A DNA stretch of 64,000 nucleotides from an uncultured Collinsella sp. (GTDB lineage: Bacteria; Actinomycetota; Coriobacteriia; Coriobacteriales; Coriobacteriaceae): assembly GCA_934668875.1 (NCBI GenBank), contig CAKUON010000002.1:186001-250000 (forward strand), given 5' to 3'. A program made the position numbers and the translations under genes. Position 1 is the stretch's first letter. The number at the start of each line of letters is the position of its first letter. Below, in pieces: positions 8,867 to 16,957 of this stretch. The notes under the pieces were generated by a model that saw only the letters and a program-made list of their open reading frames with translations, made no database searches and was not told where the DNA came from.

Positions 8867-10876
8867 CTAGCGCTTGCGGCGCTTGGTCGCGGCGACACCG
8901 GCTGCGGCAACGGTTGCGCCGGCGATTCCCAGGGCGGTGACCGTCATGGCGGTGTTGTCGCCCGTGGCAGCCAGGGTCGCATCGGACTTCTCGGCCGGCG
9001 TTGCCTTGGCGACCGTCTTGGTTGTGGCGGTCGGCTTGGTCGGCGTCGTGGCGTGCTTGGTCTCCGGTTTCGTCTCGGGCTTCGCGTCGGGCTTTACCTC
9101 AGGCTGCGGCGTCGGCTTGGGATCCGGTGTGGGCTGCGGGTCGGGAGTAGGCGTGGCCTCGGGCGTAAAGGTAAGGTCGGTGTCGACCCACATGGTGCTC
9201 GTCCCGCCCGTCTGCTCAATATTGTCCAAATCGGACGCGGACCACGTATAGCCATACTGTTTGCCGTTGATGACAACCCTGGTATCGCGCGTAAAGTAGA
9301 AACCCTCGTGCGATTTGAGATAGAAACCGTAGCGATATGTCACGCCGGGTTTAAAGGTGTCGATACGGTTAGTATTCCCCTGGTCGAAAAAGCTGGAGGA
9401 ATTGATGCTAGAGCCGTCACTGCCCATCCAAAACTCGCACTGGTACCAGTAACGTGCGCCGTCGGCCTCGCTGCCGGTGAAAATCGGCTTATCACCAGCC
9501 TTGAACGTGACGGTAGCGCCATTAATCTCGACCGTGTCGATTGCTTGCCACACAAGAGCCTTTTCGCAGGTAAACGATGTGGTCGGCGCAAGGAACAGAC
9601 CACCTTCGACTTTCTGAACACTCATGGCGTTAAGTGGCTCGCCATTGATTGCCACAGTGCAGTCGTTGGCAAACTCATACCCGTTCTTTTGGCGTAGCAT
9701 GACAGAATGCATGTAGTGCTTGCCTTCTTCGAACTTGTCGATTCGCTTCATGCCCGGTGTGTACATGCCCTCGTCGGAATACCAGAAGGCGACGGGATGA
9801 AGATCCGTGGGGTCGCTGTTGTCCATCTCCTCCCAGCACTCGTAAGCAATTTCATACTTGTCGTAATCTGCGTATGGTACATGAGTGGTTGGAGCGGGAG
9901 TATCCCCAGCGCGATAGCCGATATATCCTGAACCCAAATCAACGCTATTGATTGCCTCCCCATGGGCAGCTAGCTTTACCACGGTGTTGAAGTTGTAGCG
10001 CAGGTAGTAATCGGTCCTTGTTTCATGGACAACAATTTGAGCTGGTTTATCGGAGGTGCCATCAGGATCGCCGATGAGGATGCCATCATTATAGTCGGTG
10101 CGGTCGTACGTCAACGTTGAAGCAAACCGCACATCCTCGTTGCGGATGAGCGTATAGTTTCCGTCTACAAAGTCCCCGCCTGTCAGGGTCAGCGTCGCAC
10201 GCATCTGCCCTTCATATGGCGCAATGGAAATCGTCACGTTCGATTGAGACTGATCGGCGACTTCAACAAGCGTGCTCGTAGTGGCATCGGCCTTGTAATA
10301 CTTAGTTTCGGATGCGGTTGATAGCTTATCCGCCACCTCATCTGGGACCGGTCCAAAATCCCATGAGAAACTACCGCCTCCGGTAAGAGAAATCTCGGGT
10401 GGAAGCTCGCATTCCCTGTAGTAGGATTCGACGTTCGTGTCGATTGTCACGCCACCCCCACCCGTCACGTCGGTCACACCGCAGGGCATAATGGCGTTGT
10501 CTGCCGGCATGGCGGCGTTGTCGCCGGAAGCGTTTTGCTCGGCGGGCATTGCATCGCCAGCCCCTTCGACGGTGTCAGCCAAAGATACCTGCTGAGTATC
10601 GGCCTCGTTCTGAGTTGCCGGAGCAGCATCGGTTGTCGGTGTTGTCGCCGCATTCGCATCCACCGTAGCCGCCGGCGCCGCAGCGACCTCACCTGTCGCA
10701 GCAGCAGAATCGGCGCATTCGGTCGCGAGTGCCACGCTCGGCAGCAGCAGCTGACCGACCATAAGCGCACACGCGCCGGCGCAAGCTATTTTGGCACCCA
10801 CACAACGCCAAGTTCCGTGAACCAGCGAGCAGGTGCGCTCGCGCTGCGCCTGCTTGGCAAAATGTTGTCCTTGCAT
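8867..10876 (-). CDS. Sortase-anchored surface protein, LAATG type
   Basis: The ATG at 10876 is chosen because AGGAGG lies seven bases upstream. The 669-residue product begins with a long signal peptide (basic QRERTCSLVHG segment, then GACALMVGQLLLPSVALA). An Ala/Thr-rich linker follows, then a beta-rich ectodomain with two similar modules around YWYQCEFWMGSDG and YEIAYECWEEMD. A Pro/Lys/Thr-rich stalk leads to LAATGDN at about residues 635-639, a hydrophobic helix and KRRKR. The signal peptide is almost the same as in the next gene and the C-terminus almost the same as in the giant adhesin. No specific function is recognised; a surface adhesin or substrate-binding role is an inference. It carries its own copy of the composite operator. 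Confidence 0.8.
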   Translation of the reverse strand: MQGQHFAKQAQRERTCSLVHGTWRCVGAKIACAGACALMVGQLLLPSVALATECADSAAATGEVAAAPAATVDANAATTPTTDAAPATQNEADTQQVSLADTVEGAGDAMPAEQNASGDNAAMPADNAIMPCGVTDVTGGGGVTIDTNVESYYRECELPPEISLTGGGSFSWDFGPVPDEVADKLSTASETKYYKADATTSTLVEVADQSQSNVTISIAPYEGQMRATLTLTGGDFVDGNYTLIRNEDVRFASTLTYDRTDYNDGILIGDPDGTSDKPAQIVVHETRTDYYLRYNFNTVVKLAAHGEAINSVDLGSGYIGYRAGDTPAPTTHVPYADYDKYEIAYECWEEMDNSDPTDLHPVAFWYSDEGMYTPGMKRIDKFEEGKHYMHSVMLRQKNGYEFANDCTVAINGEPLNAMSVQKVEGGLFLAPTTSFTCEKALVWQAIDTVEINGATVTFKAGDKPIFTGSEADGARYWYQCEFWMGSDGSSINSSSFFDQGNTNRIDTFKPGVTYRYGFYLKSHEGFYFTRDTRVVINGKQYGYTWSASDLDNIEQTGGTSTMWVDTDLTFTPEATPTPDPQPTPDPKPTPQPEVKPDAKPETKPETKHATTPTKPTATTKTVAKATPAEKSDATLAATGDNTAMTVTALGIAGATVAAAGVAATKRRKR

Positions 10877-10941
10877 GTCGTCCTCCTTCATCGAGGGTTG
10901 TTTCCATGGCACCACGATGCTGCAAACCGGGCGCCACGCCT

Positions 10942-10977
10942 AGGTTCGTACATGCGAACCTGCACCTTTACCTGCGC
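10942..10977 (-). promoter_or_regulatory. Composite palindromic operator upstream of the 669-residue surface protein
   Basis: AGGTTCG and CGAACCT arms at 10942-10961 surround a 6-bp centre. TACCTGCGC starts at 10969, again 17.5 bp from the palindrome centre. The centre is 75.5 bp upstream of the start codon. Confidence 0.75.
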
Positions 10978-10983
10978 AAACGC

Positions 10984-11023
10984 AAAAGCCGCCACGCGGG
11001 GACGCAAATCCCTGCGCGGCGGC
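10984..11023 (-). terminator. Terminator after the 548-residue surface protein
   Basis: A strong hairpin (GCCGCC...GGCGGC arms, 10988-11023) is followed by TTTT on the minus strand. It separates the 11074-12720 gene from the promoter of the next surface gene. Confidence 0.75.
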
Positions 11024-11073
11024 TCAATCAAACGCACTGAGGCTTTATGCCCTGCATGCCCTAGGCAAAATTG

Positions 11074-12720
11074 CTATTCCTCGCGACGACGCGCGGCGGC
11101 GATGCCGGCGGCCGCAACCGTGGCACCAGCGATGCCCATGGCGGCAACGGTCAACGCGGCGCTATCGCCCGTGGCCGCAAGAGCGGAAGTCATCGTCTTC
11201 GAAGCCGTGACGGATGCCTTGGCGGCAGCAGGCTTTACATTCACGGCCGAACCAGTCTGTGTCGAAGTTTGGGTCGTCGCCCCCGTCGTGCCCGTCGAGC
11301 CTTCGCCACCCGGCTGCGGCTTGGGAGTCGGTGCCGGATCGGGAGCAGGCGTAGCACCTCCGTCGAATACGATATGCGCGACCTTGGCGATCTTGTCCGC
11401 ATCGCGATCGGCCCTCAGGACGCCTTCGCCGGGCTCGCCAATCGTCTGTCCCCAAAAATCAGCATATTCAAATCGGTTGCCCAGCGCCATGGGGCGGGCA
11501 CCCAGTTTTTGGTAGTCGCGCACCACGCCATTGGCAGGAAGCACGACCTTCCCGCCCTCGCCGATAACAATCATGCCGGCAGGACCGTTGGCGGTCGTGT
11601 AGTTGTCGGCGACGATTGCCCCGTCGCTGCCCTCGGCAACAACGGAGCCGTTTTTAATTTGGATGCTTCCGCCCTCGACCGCACTCCCCGAGCTGGTATG
11701 CAGACCATACGTGTCCTTGGAATACCGATCTTTCGAGGCGCTGGCAATCGCAGTCACAAACGTGTTCTTTCCATCGATGATGATATCGGCAGTGGCATCG
11801 TCGCCCATTCCGGCCGCCTCGATACCCACGGCACCCCAGTTGCCGCCCGAAGCGTCGGCAATCGCGGTCACGAGCGAATCGCCTGCAATTTCGACACGCG
11901 CGGCGCCGTTGTTGACACGGGACACAATTCCCTGAGACTCCAGGGTGGATTCGGCCTTGACCGTCACCGTTGAGCCGGAGCCAATCGATACGCGGCCGCC
12001 TTTGTTGCTCTGCCCGTCATGTTCCCATGCAAACTCGCCATCTCCCCTGGGTGCGCCGTTAGTGGCATAGATGCCCGTCACGTAACCGTAGTACCCGTCG
12101 CCGGACTCCGTCGCACGTCCTGCCTTTACATCGACAGTCGCGCCGTTTTTAATGGTCACGTCGCCACCAAACGCAGTTATGGCCTCGGCGTTCTCGCACT
12201 CCTCGCCATTCGCATCCGTACCCGTCGCCGTCACGTTGACCGTGGCCCCGTCGACGGTGACGTCGCCACCGGTAATACCGTTACCCGCGGCCGTGATGAC
12301 ATCGGTCTGGCCCGTCGCATTGAGTGTGCCGTCGCCCGTGATGGAAAGGTTGCCGCCTGAGACCTCGATGGCGCTCTGACCGGCATCGGCCGTAACGGTG
12401 TTGGTGTTGGTCACACCGATGTTGAGGTTGCCCTCGGCGCTGATACCGCCGCCGTTATAGCCATTGAGCTGCATGTCGTCGGCGCCGTTCCAAGACCACG
12501 TGCCCGCCTCGTCGCTGACGGCAGCGCCCGCGTTGTACTGCGTGCCGCCCACGTTGATCCAATCGGCTGCCAAGGCAACACTCGGCAGTAGCAACTGACC
12601 GACCATGAGCGCACACGCGCCGGCGCACGCCAGCCTGGCACCCGCCCGTTTCCACGAACCGTGAACCAGCGAGCAAGTGCGCTCGCGCTGGGTCTGCTTG
12701 TCAAAATGGCTTCCGTTCAT
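11074..12720 (-). CDS. Sortase-anchored surface protein with beta-helix-like repeats
   Basis: The start ATG at 12720 follows GGGAGG at six bases. The 548-residue protein has a signal peptide nearly identical to that of its neighbour (QRERTCSLVHGSW, then GACALMVGQLLLPSVALA). The body is made of short repeats rich in Val, Thr, Asn and Gly (GDVTVDGATVNVTATG, GGNLSITGDGTLNATG), as in right-handed beta-helix adhesins and autotransporter-type passenger domains. A Pro/Gln/Gly stalk leads to LAATGDS at about 514-518, a hydrophobic helix and the tail RRREE. Surface display via sortase is inferred from the family; the ligand is unknown. An ACCACCAC hairpin lies in its 5' leader, between operator and start codon. 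Confidence 0.8.
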   Translation of the reverse strand: MNGSHFDKQTQRERTCSLVHGSWKRAGARLACAGACALMVGQLLLPSVALAADWINVGGTQYNAGAAVSDEAGTWSWNGADDMQLNGYNGGGISAEGNLNIGVTNTNTVTADAGQSAIEVSGGNLSITGDGTLNATGQTDVITAAGNGITGGDVTVDGATVNVTATGTDANGEECENAEAITAFGGDVTIKNGATVDVKAGRATESGDGYYGYVTGIYATNGAPRGDGEFAWEHDGQSNKGGRVSIGSGSTVTVKAESTLESQGIVSRVNNGAARVEIAGDSLVTAIADASGGNWGAVGIEAAGMGDDATADIIIDGKNTFVTAIASASKDRYSKDTYGLHTSSGSAVEGGSIQIKNGSVVAEGSDGAIVADNYTTANGPAGMIVIGEGGKVVLPANGVVRDYQKLGARPMALGNRFEYADFWGQTIGEPGEGVLRADRDADKIAKVAHIVFDGGATPAPDPAPTPKPQPGGEGSTGTTGATTQTSTQTGSAVNVKPAAAKASVTASKTMTSALAATGDSAALTVAAMGIAGATVAAAGIAAARRREE

Positions 12721-12747
12721 AGGGGCCTCCCTCGGTCGATGGACCAT

Positions 12748-12782
12748 ACCACCACAAAGGTGCCTGTCCCCTTTGTGGTGGT
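12748..12782. repeat. ACCACCAC hairpin element, copy 3, in a 5' leader
   Basis: This 35-bp hairpin has the core in reverse orientation (GGTGCCTGTCCCC). It lies between the operator and the start codon of the 548-residue surface protein. Removing its 35 bp would return the operator-to-start distance from 112.5 to 77.5 bp, the value seen at the giant adhesin. Confidence 0.8.
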
Positions 12783-12822
12783 TTTCCTAGTCTCACCATG
12801 TGCCAAGCAATCGCATACGCCT

Positions 12823-12858
12823 AGGTTCGTAGATGTGAACCCCTATGGCTACCTGCGG
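12823..12858. promoter_or_regulatory. Composite palindromic operator between a surface gene and the LuxR-type gene
   Basis: GGTTC and GAACC arms (12824-12828 and 12837-12841) surround an 8-bp centre, and TACCTGCGG starts at 12850, 17.5 bp from the centre. The site lies between the divergent genes starting at 12720 and 12949 and could control both. Confidence 0.7.
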
Positions 12859-12948
12859 TTTCATTCGAATGGATTTCGTTGTCGGTGTCTTCGCCTTAGG
12901 GCGCTACAATCGAGGGCATGATTATTCCGTCCACCCAAAGGACCGTTC

Positions 12949-14352
12949 TTGAACCTGAGCAAGCCTAAAATCAACGCGCTTCTAGCCCTCGCGCTCTTTA
13001 CCTTTGTCTTTCTTGCCGCCGAGTTTCGCTTCGACATCAATGTCGGGCTGCTCGCCGGTGCCGAGCGCGTTGTGCTCGCGCAAGGTTTTATCCTGGGTGC
13101 CAGCGTTATCGGCTTTATCGGATACGCGCCGTTATTGGCTCTTGCCCAACGCAAAGGTCAGGCCCAGGCAGCCGCCAACGCCGCCGTTCCCATCGCTATC
13201 GTTGGCTTGTCCCAGATTCAGGTCCCCACAGGTCCACTTGCGCTCGAGATTCTGGGGTGCGTGGTATTCTTTGGACTCGGTATGCTGGGCGCCGCAGCAC
13301 ATCACGCCTTTGCGTTGGCGTTCCAAGACGATCCCAAGCTCGCCACGGGCGCGGGGGCGGCCTATGCCGCAGGCATCCTCCTGCAGTTTGCCCTTAACCT
13401 GCTCGATTGCGGCGGCATCGTTGAGCTCATCATTCTTGGCGCGGCGACGATCATCATCTCCGCCCTCAGCGCCGCGCCCCAAGAGGCAGATGAGAACCCC
13501 AGCTCCACCATCAACCCTTTTACCGAGCCCTCGCACGCACTTGCCAAGCAGGCTTACTGGAGCATCGCGCTCGTCATGATCTTGGCCTGTCTGTTCTCAA
13601 CGCTCGATAACGTGGTCACGTTCTCCAACGCCCACGGCACCATCGCCGTGCAGACTTGGCCACGCCTCTTTTTGGCAGCGAGCGGTCTAGCTGCCGGCAT
13701 CGTTTTTGATCTTGCCGAGCGTCGCTACATGGGTCCTGTCATGCTCGGCGTCACGGTGCTCTCCACCATCTCAATCTTGGCCGTAGAAGCTGGTGCCGAT
13801 CCCAACCTGGGCCTCATCGTCTTTTATCTGAGCTCGGGCTTTTTCGTCACATTCTTCACCGCCACGTTTACACAGCTGGCACCGCGTATGCACACTCCGG
13901 CTTTGTGGGCCGGCATGGGCCGCGCCGCCAACAATGTATGTGCATTCACCACATCGGGCATCTCGCTGGCACTGGTCACCTCGGGCAATGTCGCCCTCAT
14001 CATGATCGGCGCGCTCGTGCTGCTTGTGGCGGCGAGCGTGGCATTTGTAGCTGCGGGTCTATTCCGCCTGCCCCAAACCGAGCAGGAGCGCGAACATCAA
14101 CAGCTCGCCGAGGAGGCACTCGCTGCACCCAGCATCGAGGAACAGCGCCAAGCCTTCATCGCCGACCACGGCCTCACCCCGCGCGAAGTCGACGTGCTCA
14201 TGGCCGTGACCCAGGACGAGCGCCCGCTCAAACAGATTGCTGATGAGCTCGGCATCTCAATGCGCATGGTCCAGCGCCACCTGAGCTCCATCTACCAAAA
14301 GACCGACACGCAAACGCGCGCCGGTCTCACCAAAGCCTTCCCCTCGGCTTAA
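12949..14352 (+). CDS. LuxR-type helix-turn-helix regulator with a polytopic membrane N-terminus
   Basis: The TTG at 12949 is the start because AAAGGA lies six bases upstream and no in-frame ATG is better placed. Residues 1 to about 370 form roughly twelve hydrophobic helices in an MFS-like arrangement. A short charged linker follows, and the last 65 residues are a LuxR/GerE-type domain (GLTPREVDVL, then ISMRMVQRHLSSIYQK). Membrane-bound LuxR regulators of this layout are greatly expanded in Coriobacteriia and often lie beside the genes they control. Here the gene is divergent from a surface-protein gene, with a shared operator that also precedes two more surface genes. Control of that set is an inference; the signal sensed is unknown. 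Confidence 0.85.
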   Translation: MNLSKPKINALLALALFTFVFLAAEFRFDINVGLLAGAERVVLAQGFILGASVIGFIGYAPLLALAQRKGQAQAAANAAVPIAIVGLSQIQVPTGPLALEILGCVVFFGLGMLGAAAHHAFALAFQDDPKLATGAGAAYAAGILLQFALNLLDCGGIVELIILGAATIIISALSAAPQEADENPSSTINPFTEPSHALAKQAYWSIALVMILACLFSTLDNVVTFSNAHGTIAVQTWPRLFLAASGLAAGIVFDLAERRYMGPVMLGVTVLSTISILAVEAGADPNLGLIVFYLSSGFFVTFFTATFTQLAPRMHTPALWAGMGRAANNVCAFTTSGISLALVTSGNVALIMIGALVLLVAASVAFVAAGLFRLPQTEQEREHQQLAEEALAAPSIEEQRQAFIADHGLTPREVDVLMAVTQDERPLKQIADELGISMRMVQRHLSSIYQKTDTQTRAGLTKAFPSA

Positions 14353-14396
14353 AACAAAAACCACCACAAAGGTGCCTGTCCCCTTCGTGGTGGTTT
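14339..14396. repeat. 58-bp direct repeat, left copy, including ACCACCAC hairpin copy 4
   Basis: It spans the last codons of the LuxR-type gene (TCCCCTCGGCTTAA), a short A-rich stretch and the ACCACCAC hairpin at 14360-14394. It matches 14690-14747 at all but one position. The hairpin can act as the terminator of the LuxR-type gene. Confidence 0.85.
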
Positions 14397-14427
14397 GAAC
14401 GACACGGCAGCTCTCTCCACCAGTTTG

Positions 14428-14562
14428 TCTCAATCTGTAACATCTAGACCCCAAATAGCAGGCCAGCTGTTACAGATTTAGATTTCCCCGCTCGGCTCCG
14501 CGTTTTATCTAAATCTGTAACAGATAGAGACGATTTAGCCGCCCAGATGTTACAGATCGAGA
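14428..14562. repeat. Inverted-repeat array C, four 15-bp arms at exact 40-bp period
   Basis: The arms start at 14428, 14468, 14508 and 14548 with 25-bp intervals throughout and alternate in orientation. On the minus strand the array lies 3' of the cytidylate-kinase-like gene, and an ACCACCAC hairpin follows 33 bp further on, the same order as in arrays A and B. Confidence 0.9.
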
Positions 14563-14591
14563 CAGTAAAGGAAACTAAGCGGTGCCCGCCC

Positions 14592-14667
14592 TTGAGTATT
14601 TTGAGCACCCTTGAGTTCTTTGAGCATCTTTGAGTTGCTTGAGCACCTTTGAGTTCTTTGAGCGATG
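14592..14667. repeat. 19-bp tandem repeat, four copies
   Basis: TTGAG starts at 14592, 14611, 14630 and 14649, and again nine bases into each unit. The unit is TTGAG, four bases, TTGAG, about five bases. The last copy is slightly degenerate. It does not lie in a convincing reading frame. Confidence 0.8.
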
Positions 14668-14689
14668 CGTCGGCGGCGGTATCGGCCAA

Positions 14690-14747
14690 TCCCCTCGGCT
14701 TAAAACAAAAACCACCACAAAGGTGCCTGTCCCCTTTGTGGTGGTTT
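14690..14747. repeat. 58-bp direct repeat, right copy, including ACCACCAC hairpin copy 5
   Basis: This is the second copy of 14339-14396 with one mismatch, and it includes an out-of-place copy of the LuxR-type gene's last codons and stop. Its hairpin (14711-14745) sits just after the stop of the convergent cytidylate-kinase-like gene and probably terminates it. Confidence 0.85.
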
Positions 14748-14753
14748 TGGAGT

Positions 14754-15377
14754 CTAGCCTTCGAGCTTAGCTACTTTGTAGCGGTAGGCTGCGGCGATGA
14801 CGTCCTTGCAGCCCTCGCGACCCAGCTTGGCACGGTTGACGACGATATCCTTGCCGCTCGTCATCTTCCACTTGCCGGCGCTGTAGCGCTTGTAGAACGC
14901 CTCACGCGCCTTCTGCTGCTGCTTGACCAGCTTGGCGCCCTTCTTTTTGTTGAGGCCACGCTTCTTACGCACAATCTCGACGCGGTCCTCAAAGGGAGCA
15001 GTCACCAGCACGGCGATGTGGTTGGGGTTGTTGCGCAGCAGATAATCGGACAGGCGACCCTCGATAATGCAGCTCTCGGTCTCGCCCAGGTCCAAAATCA
15101 CCTGGCTCATCTTTTGGAACAGCTTGTCCGAGTACGAACGCGCGTCGTAGCGGTCGGGCAGAAACGCCATGTTCTCCACGGCCAGGCGCTCGTCGTAGGC
15201 CGCCATCTTATCGAGCGACTCGCCCGCGCGCAGCGACGCGCGCACCAGCAGCTCGTTGTCGTACAGCGGAATCCCCAGCTCATTGGCGAGGATACGGCCA
15301 ATCTCGTGGCCCTCGGCACCAAAGTCACGCGCGATGGTAATGACCACGGGGCTCTTCTTGTTCACCAGATCGCTCAT
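14754..15377 (-). CDS. Cytidylate kinase-like family protein
   Basis: The 207-residue product begins PVVITIARDFGAEGHEIGRILANEL. That is the N-terminal nucleotide-binding part of the cytidylate-kinase-2 (Pfam Cytidylate_kin2) family, with FGAEGHEIG taking the place of the P-loop. A basic lid region (RKKRGLNKKKGAKLVKQQQKAREAFY) and IIEGRLSDYLL follow. Members are predicted nucleoside-monophosphate kinases, but the true substrate is not established. AAAGGA precedes the ATG. The gene stands alone between array C and the long hairpin at 15439-15544. Confidence 0.8.
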   Translation of the reverse strand: MSDLVNKKSPVVITIARDFGAEGHEIGRILANELGIPLYDNELLVRASLRAGESLDKMAAYDERLAVENMAFLPDRYDARSYSDKLFQKMSQVILDLGETESCIIEGRLSDYLLRNNPNHIAVLVTAPFEDRVEIVRKKRGLNKKKGAKLVKQQQKAREAFYKRYSAGKWKMTSGKDIVVNRAKLGREGCKDVIAAAYRYKVAKLEG

Positions 15378-15438
15378 CGCGATTCCTTTCTAACAAATGA
15401 GAAAAAAGCTGTTTATCGCCTTTTCCCACGATAGCGTA

Positions 15439-15544
15439 CCTGGGTTTTCCTGGTGCCCAAGATTGGCCTGAAAGAGGAGCGACGCGTACTTTGGTACGCG
15501 AGCGACGGTTTGAAGGCCAAGGTTGGGTGCCAGGGAAAGCCAGG
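15439..15544. repeat. 106-bp imperfect hairpin after the amino acid transporter operon
   Basis: The two halves (CCTGGGTTTTCCTGG... and ...CAGGGAAAGCCAGG) pair almost end to end with a 3-5 base loop around ACTTTGGT. It begins directly after the stop codon at 15545 on the minus strand and could act as terminator or 3' RNA-stability element. Confidence 0.75.
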
Positions 15545-16183
15545 CTATGCGGCTACGATGCGGCGTTGATACGCTCGGACCAACAGCGAAATGCCAAAGT
15601 TCAGCGCAAAGTACATCGCAAACACCAGGCCGTAGAGCATAAGCACCTGCGACAGGTCGATCGCGTGCGCCATCACGACATTTGCCGTGTACATGAGTTC
15701 GGCCACGTTAATGCCCGAAAGATACGAGCTGTCCTTGATGACGGTCGTGCACTGGCTAAACAGGGCCGGAATGATCGTCTTAAACGTCTGTGGCAGGATG
15801 ATATAGCGCATGGTGGCAAAGAAGCCGAAGCCCTGGCTCTGCGCCGCCTCAAACTGGCCACGCGGAATCGAGTTGAGGCCGCCACGCACAATCTCGGCCA
15901 TAACGGCGCTGGTGAACAGCGTAAAGGCGATGGTCGAGATCACAATGTCCAGGCCCTGCACCGTAAAGTAGATAAACAAGATCCACAGCAGGTTAGGCGT
16001 GCAGCGGAACAGCTCGATATAGGCACTCACCAAAATGCGGAACGGGCGGGGCGCATAGCTCTTGACGAGCGCCAGCACCGTGCCAAAGATGAGCGAGAAA
16101 AAGATCGACAGCGCCGAGATCTCGATCGTCTTAACAAAGCCGCCCCAGATGTAGAGCAGGTTGGTCGCGTTGAAGATTTCCAT
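15545..16183 (-). CDS. Amino acid ABC transporter permease (second)
   Basis: The 212-residue inner-membrane permease is of the HisM/GlnP type, with about five hydrophobic helices. The cytoplasmic EAA loop that docks onto the ATPase reads GQFEAAQSQGFGFFATMRYIILPQ. The ATG at 16183 follows GAGGAGG and lies three bases from the stop of the first permease, indicating translational coupling. It is the last gene of a four-gene operon (ATPase, binding protein, two permeases) for polar amino acid uptake. The substrate is probably glutamine, glutamate or another polar amino acid, which is inference from the family only. Confidence 0.9.
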   Translation of the reverse strand: MEIFNATNLLYIWGGFVKTIEISALSIFFSLIFGTVLALVKSYAPRPFRILVSAYIELFRCTPNLLWILFIYFTVQGLDIVISTIAFTLFTSAVMAEIVRGGLNSIPRGQFEAAQSQGFGFFATMRYIILPQTFKTIIPALFSQCTTVIKDSSYLSGINVAELMYTANVVMAHAIDLSQVLMLYGLVFAMYFALNFGISLLVRAYQRRIVAA

Positions 16184-16186
16184 GCG

Positions 16187-16933
16187 CTAGGCCTCCTCTA
16201 CGTTGTCGAGCCCCAGCTCGGCCAGGCTCACACCGCGCGGACGCTCCTTGGAGCGGCGCTCGAGCCACTGCACCAGCATGGCGAGCGGAAAGCAGATGAT
16301 GAAGTACATAAGGCAGCAAACGATGTATCCCTGCAGGTAGCCATACAGGCTTACGAAGTTGTCGGAGCGATACATAAGGTCACCGCCGGCCACGAGCGCC
16401 AGCACCGACGTGTTCTTGACCAAGTTGAGCGCCTGGTTGCACAGCGGCGGCAGGATAATCTTGAACGTCTGGGGCAGCACGATGTACCAGTAGGCCTGCG
16501 CACGGGTGAAGCCCTGGCTCTGAGCCGCCTCCATCTGACCGCGCGGAACGGCCTCGATGCCGGTGCGGATGACCTCCGAGATGTAGGCCGCGTGATACAG
16601 GCCCACGCCCAGAAAGCCCAGCACGAACGGCGCGATACGCACCGGCTGGTCGGCACCGGTTATGGCCTGCAAAAACTGCGGGCCGGCCATGTACATAAAG
16701 AGCACCTGCACGGGCAGCGGAGTGTTCTGGTAAAACTCCACGTACACGCGACTGATGGCGCGCAGCACGCGCGAACGGGTGGTCGAGAATACGCCCAGCA
16801 GCGTGCCCAGCACCAGCGACAGCAGCAGGCCGGCAACAACCACCTGCAGCGTCACGCCAAAGCCCTCCCAGAAGGGCCCCATGTTTTGAAATGTCGTCGA
16901 CCAGCGGTCGGCGTCAAACAATCCTTCGAGCAT
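16187..16933 (-). CDS. Amino acid ABC transporter permease (first)
   Basis: The 248-residue permease has about five membrane helices and the EAA loop GQMEAAQSQGFTRAQAYWYIVLPQ, matching its partner permease. Such systems use a heterodimer of two related permeases, which fits the paired genes. AAGGAATCAA precedes the ATG. It lies 24 bp after the binding-protein gene. Confidence 0.9.
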   Translation of the reverse strand: MLEGLFDADRWSTTFQNMGPFWEGFGVTLQVVVAGLLLSLVLGTLLGVFSTTRSRVLRAISRVYVEFYQNTPLPVQVLFMYMAGPQFLQAITGADQPVRIAPFVLGFLGVGLYHAAYISEVIRTGIEAVPRGQMEAAQSQGFTRAQAYWYIVLPQTFKIILPPLCNQALNLVKNTSVLALVAGGDLMYRSDNFVSLYGYLQGYIVCCLMYFIICFPLAMLVQWLERRSKERPRGVSLAELGLDNVEEA

Positions 16934-16957
16934 TTGATTCCTTCCTTGGACGAACGC

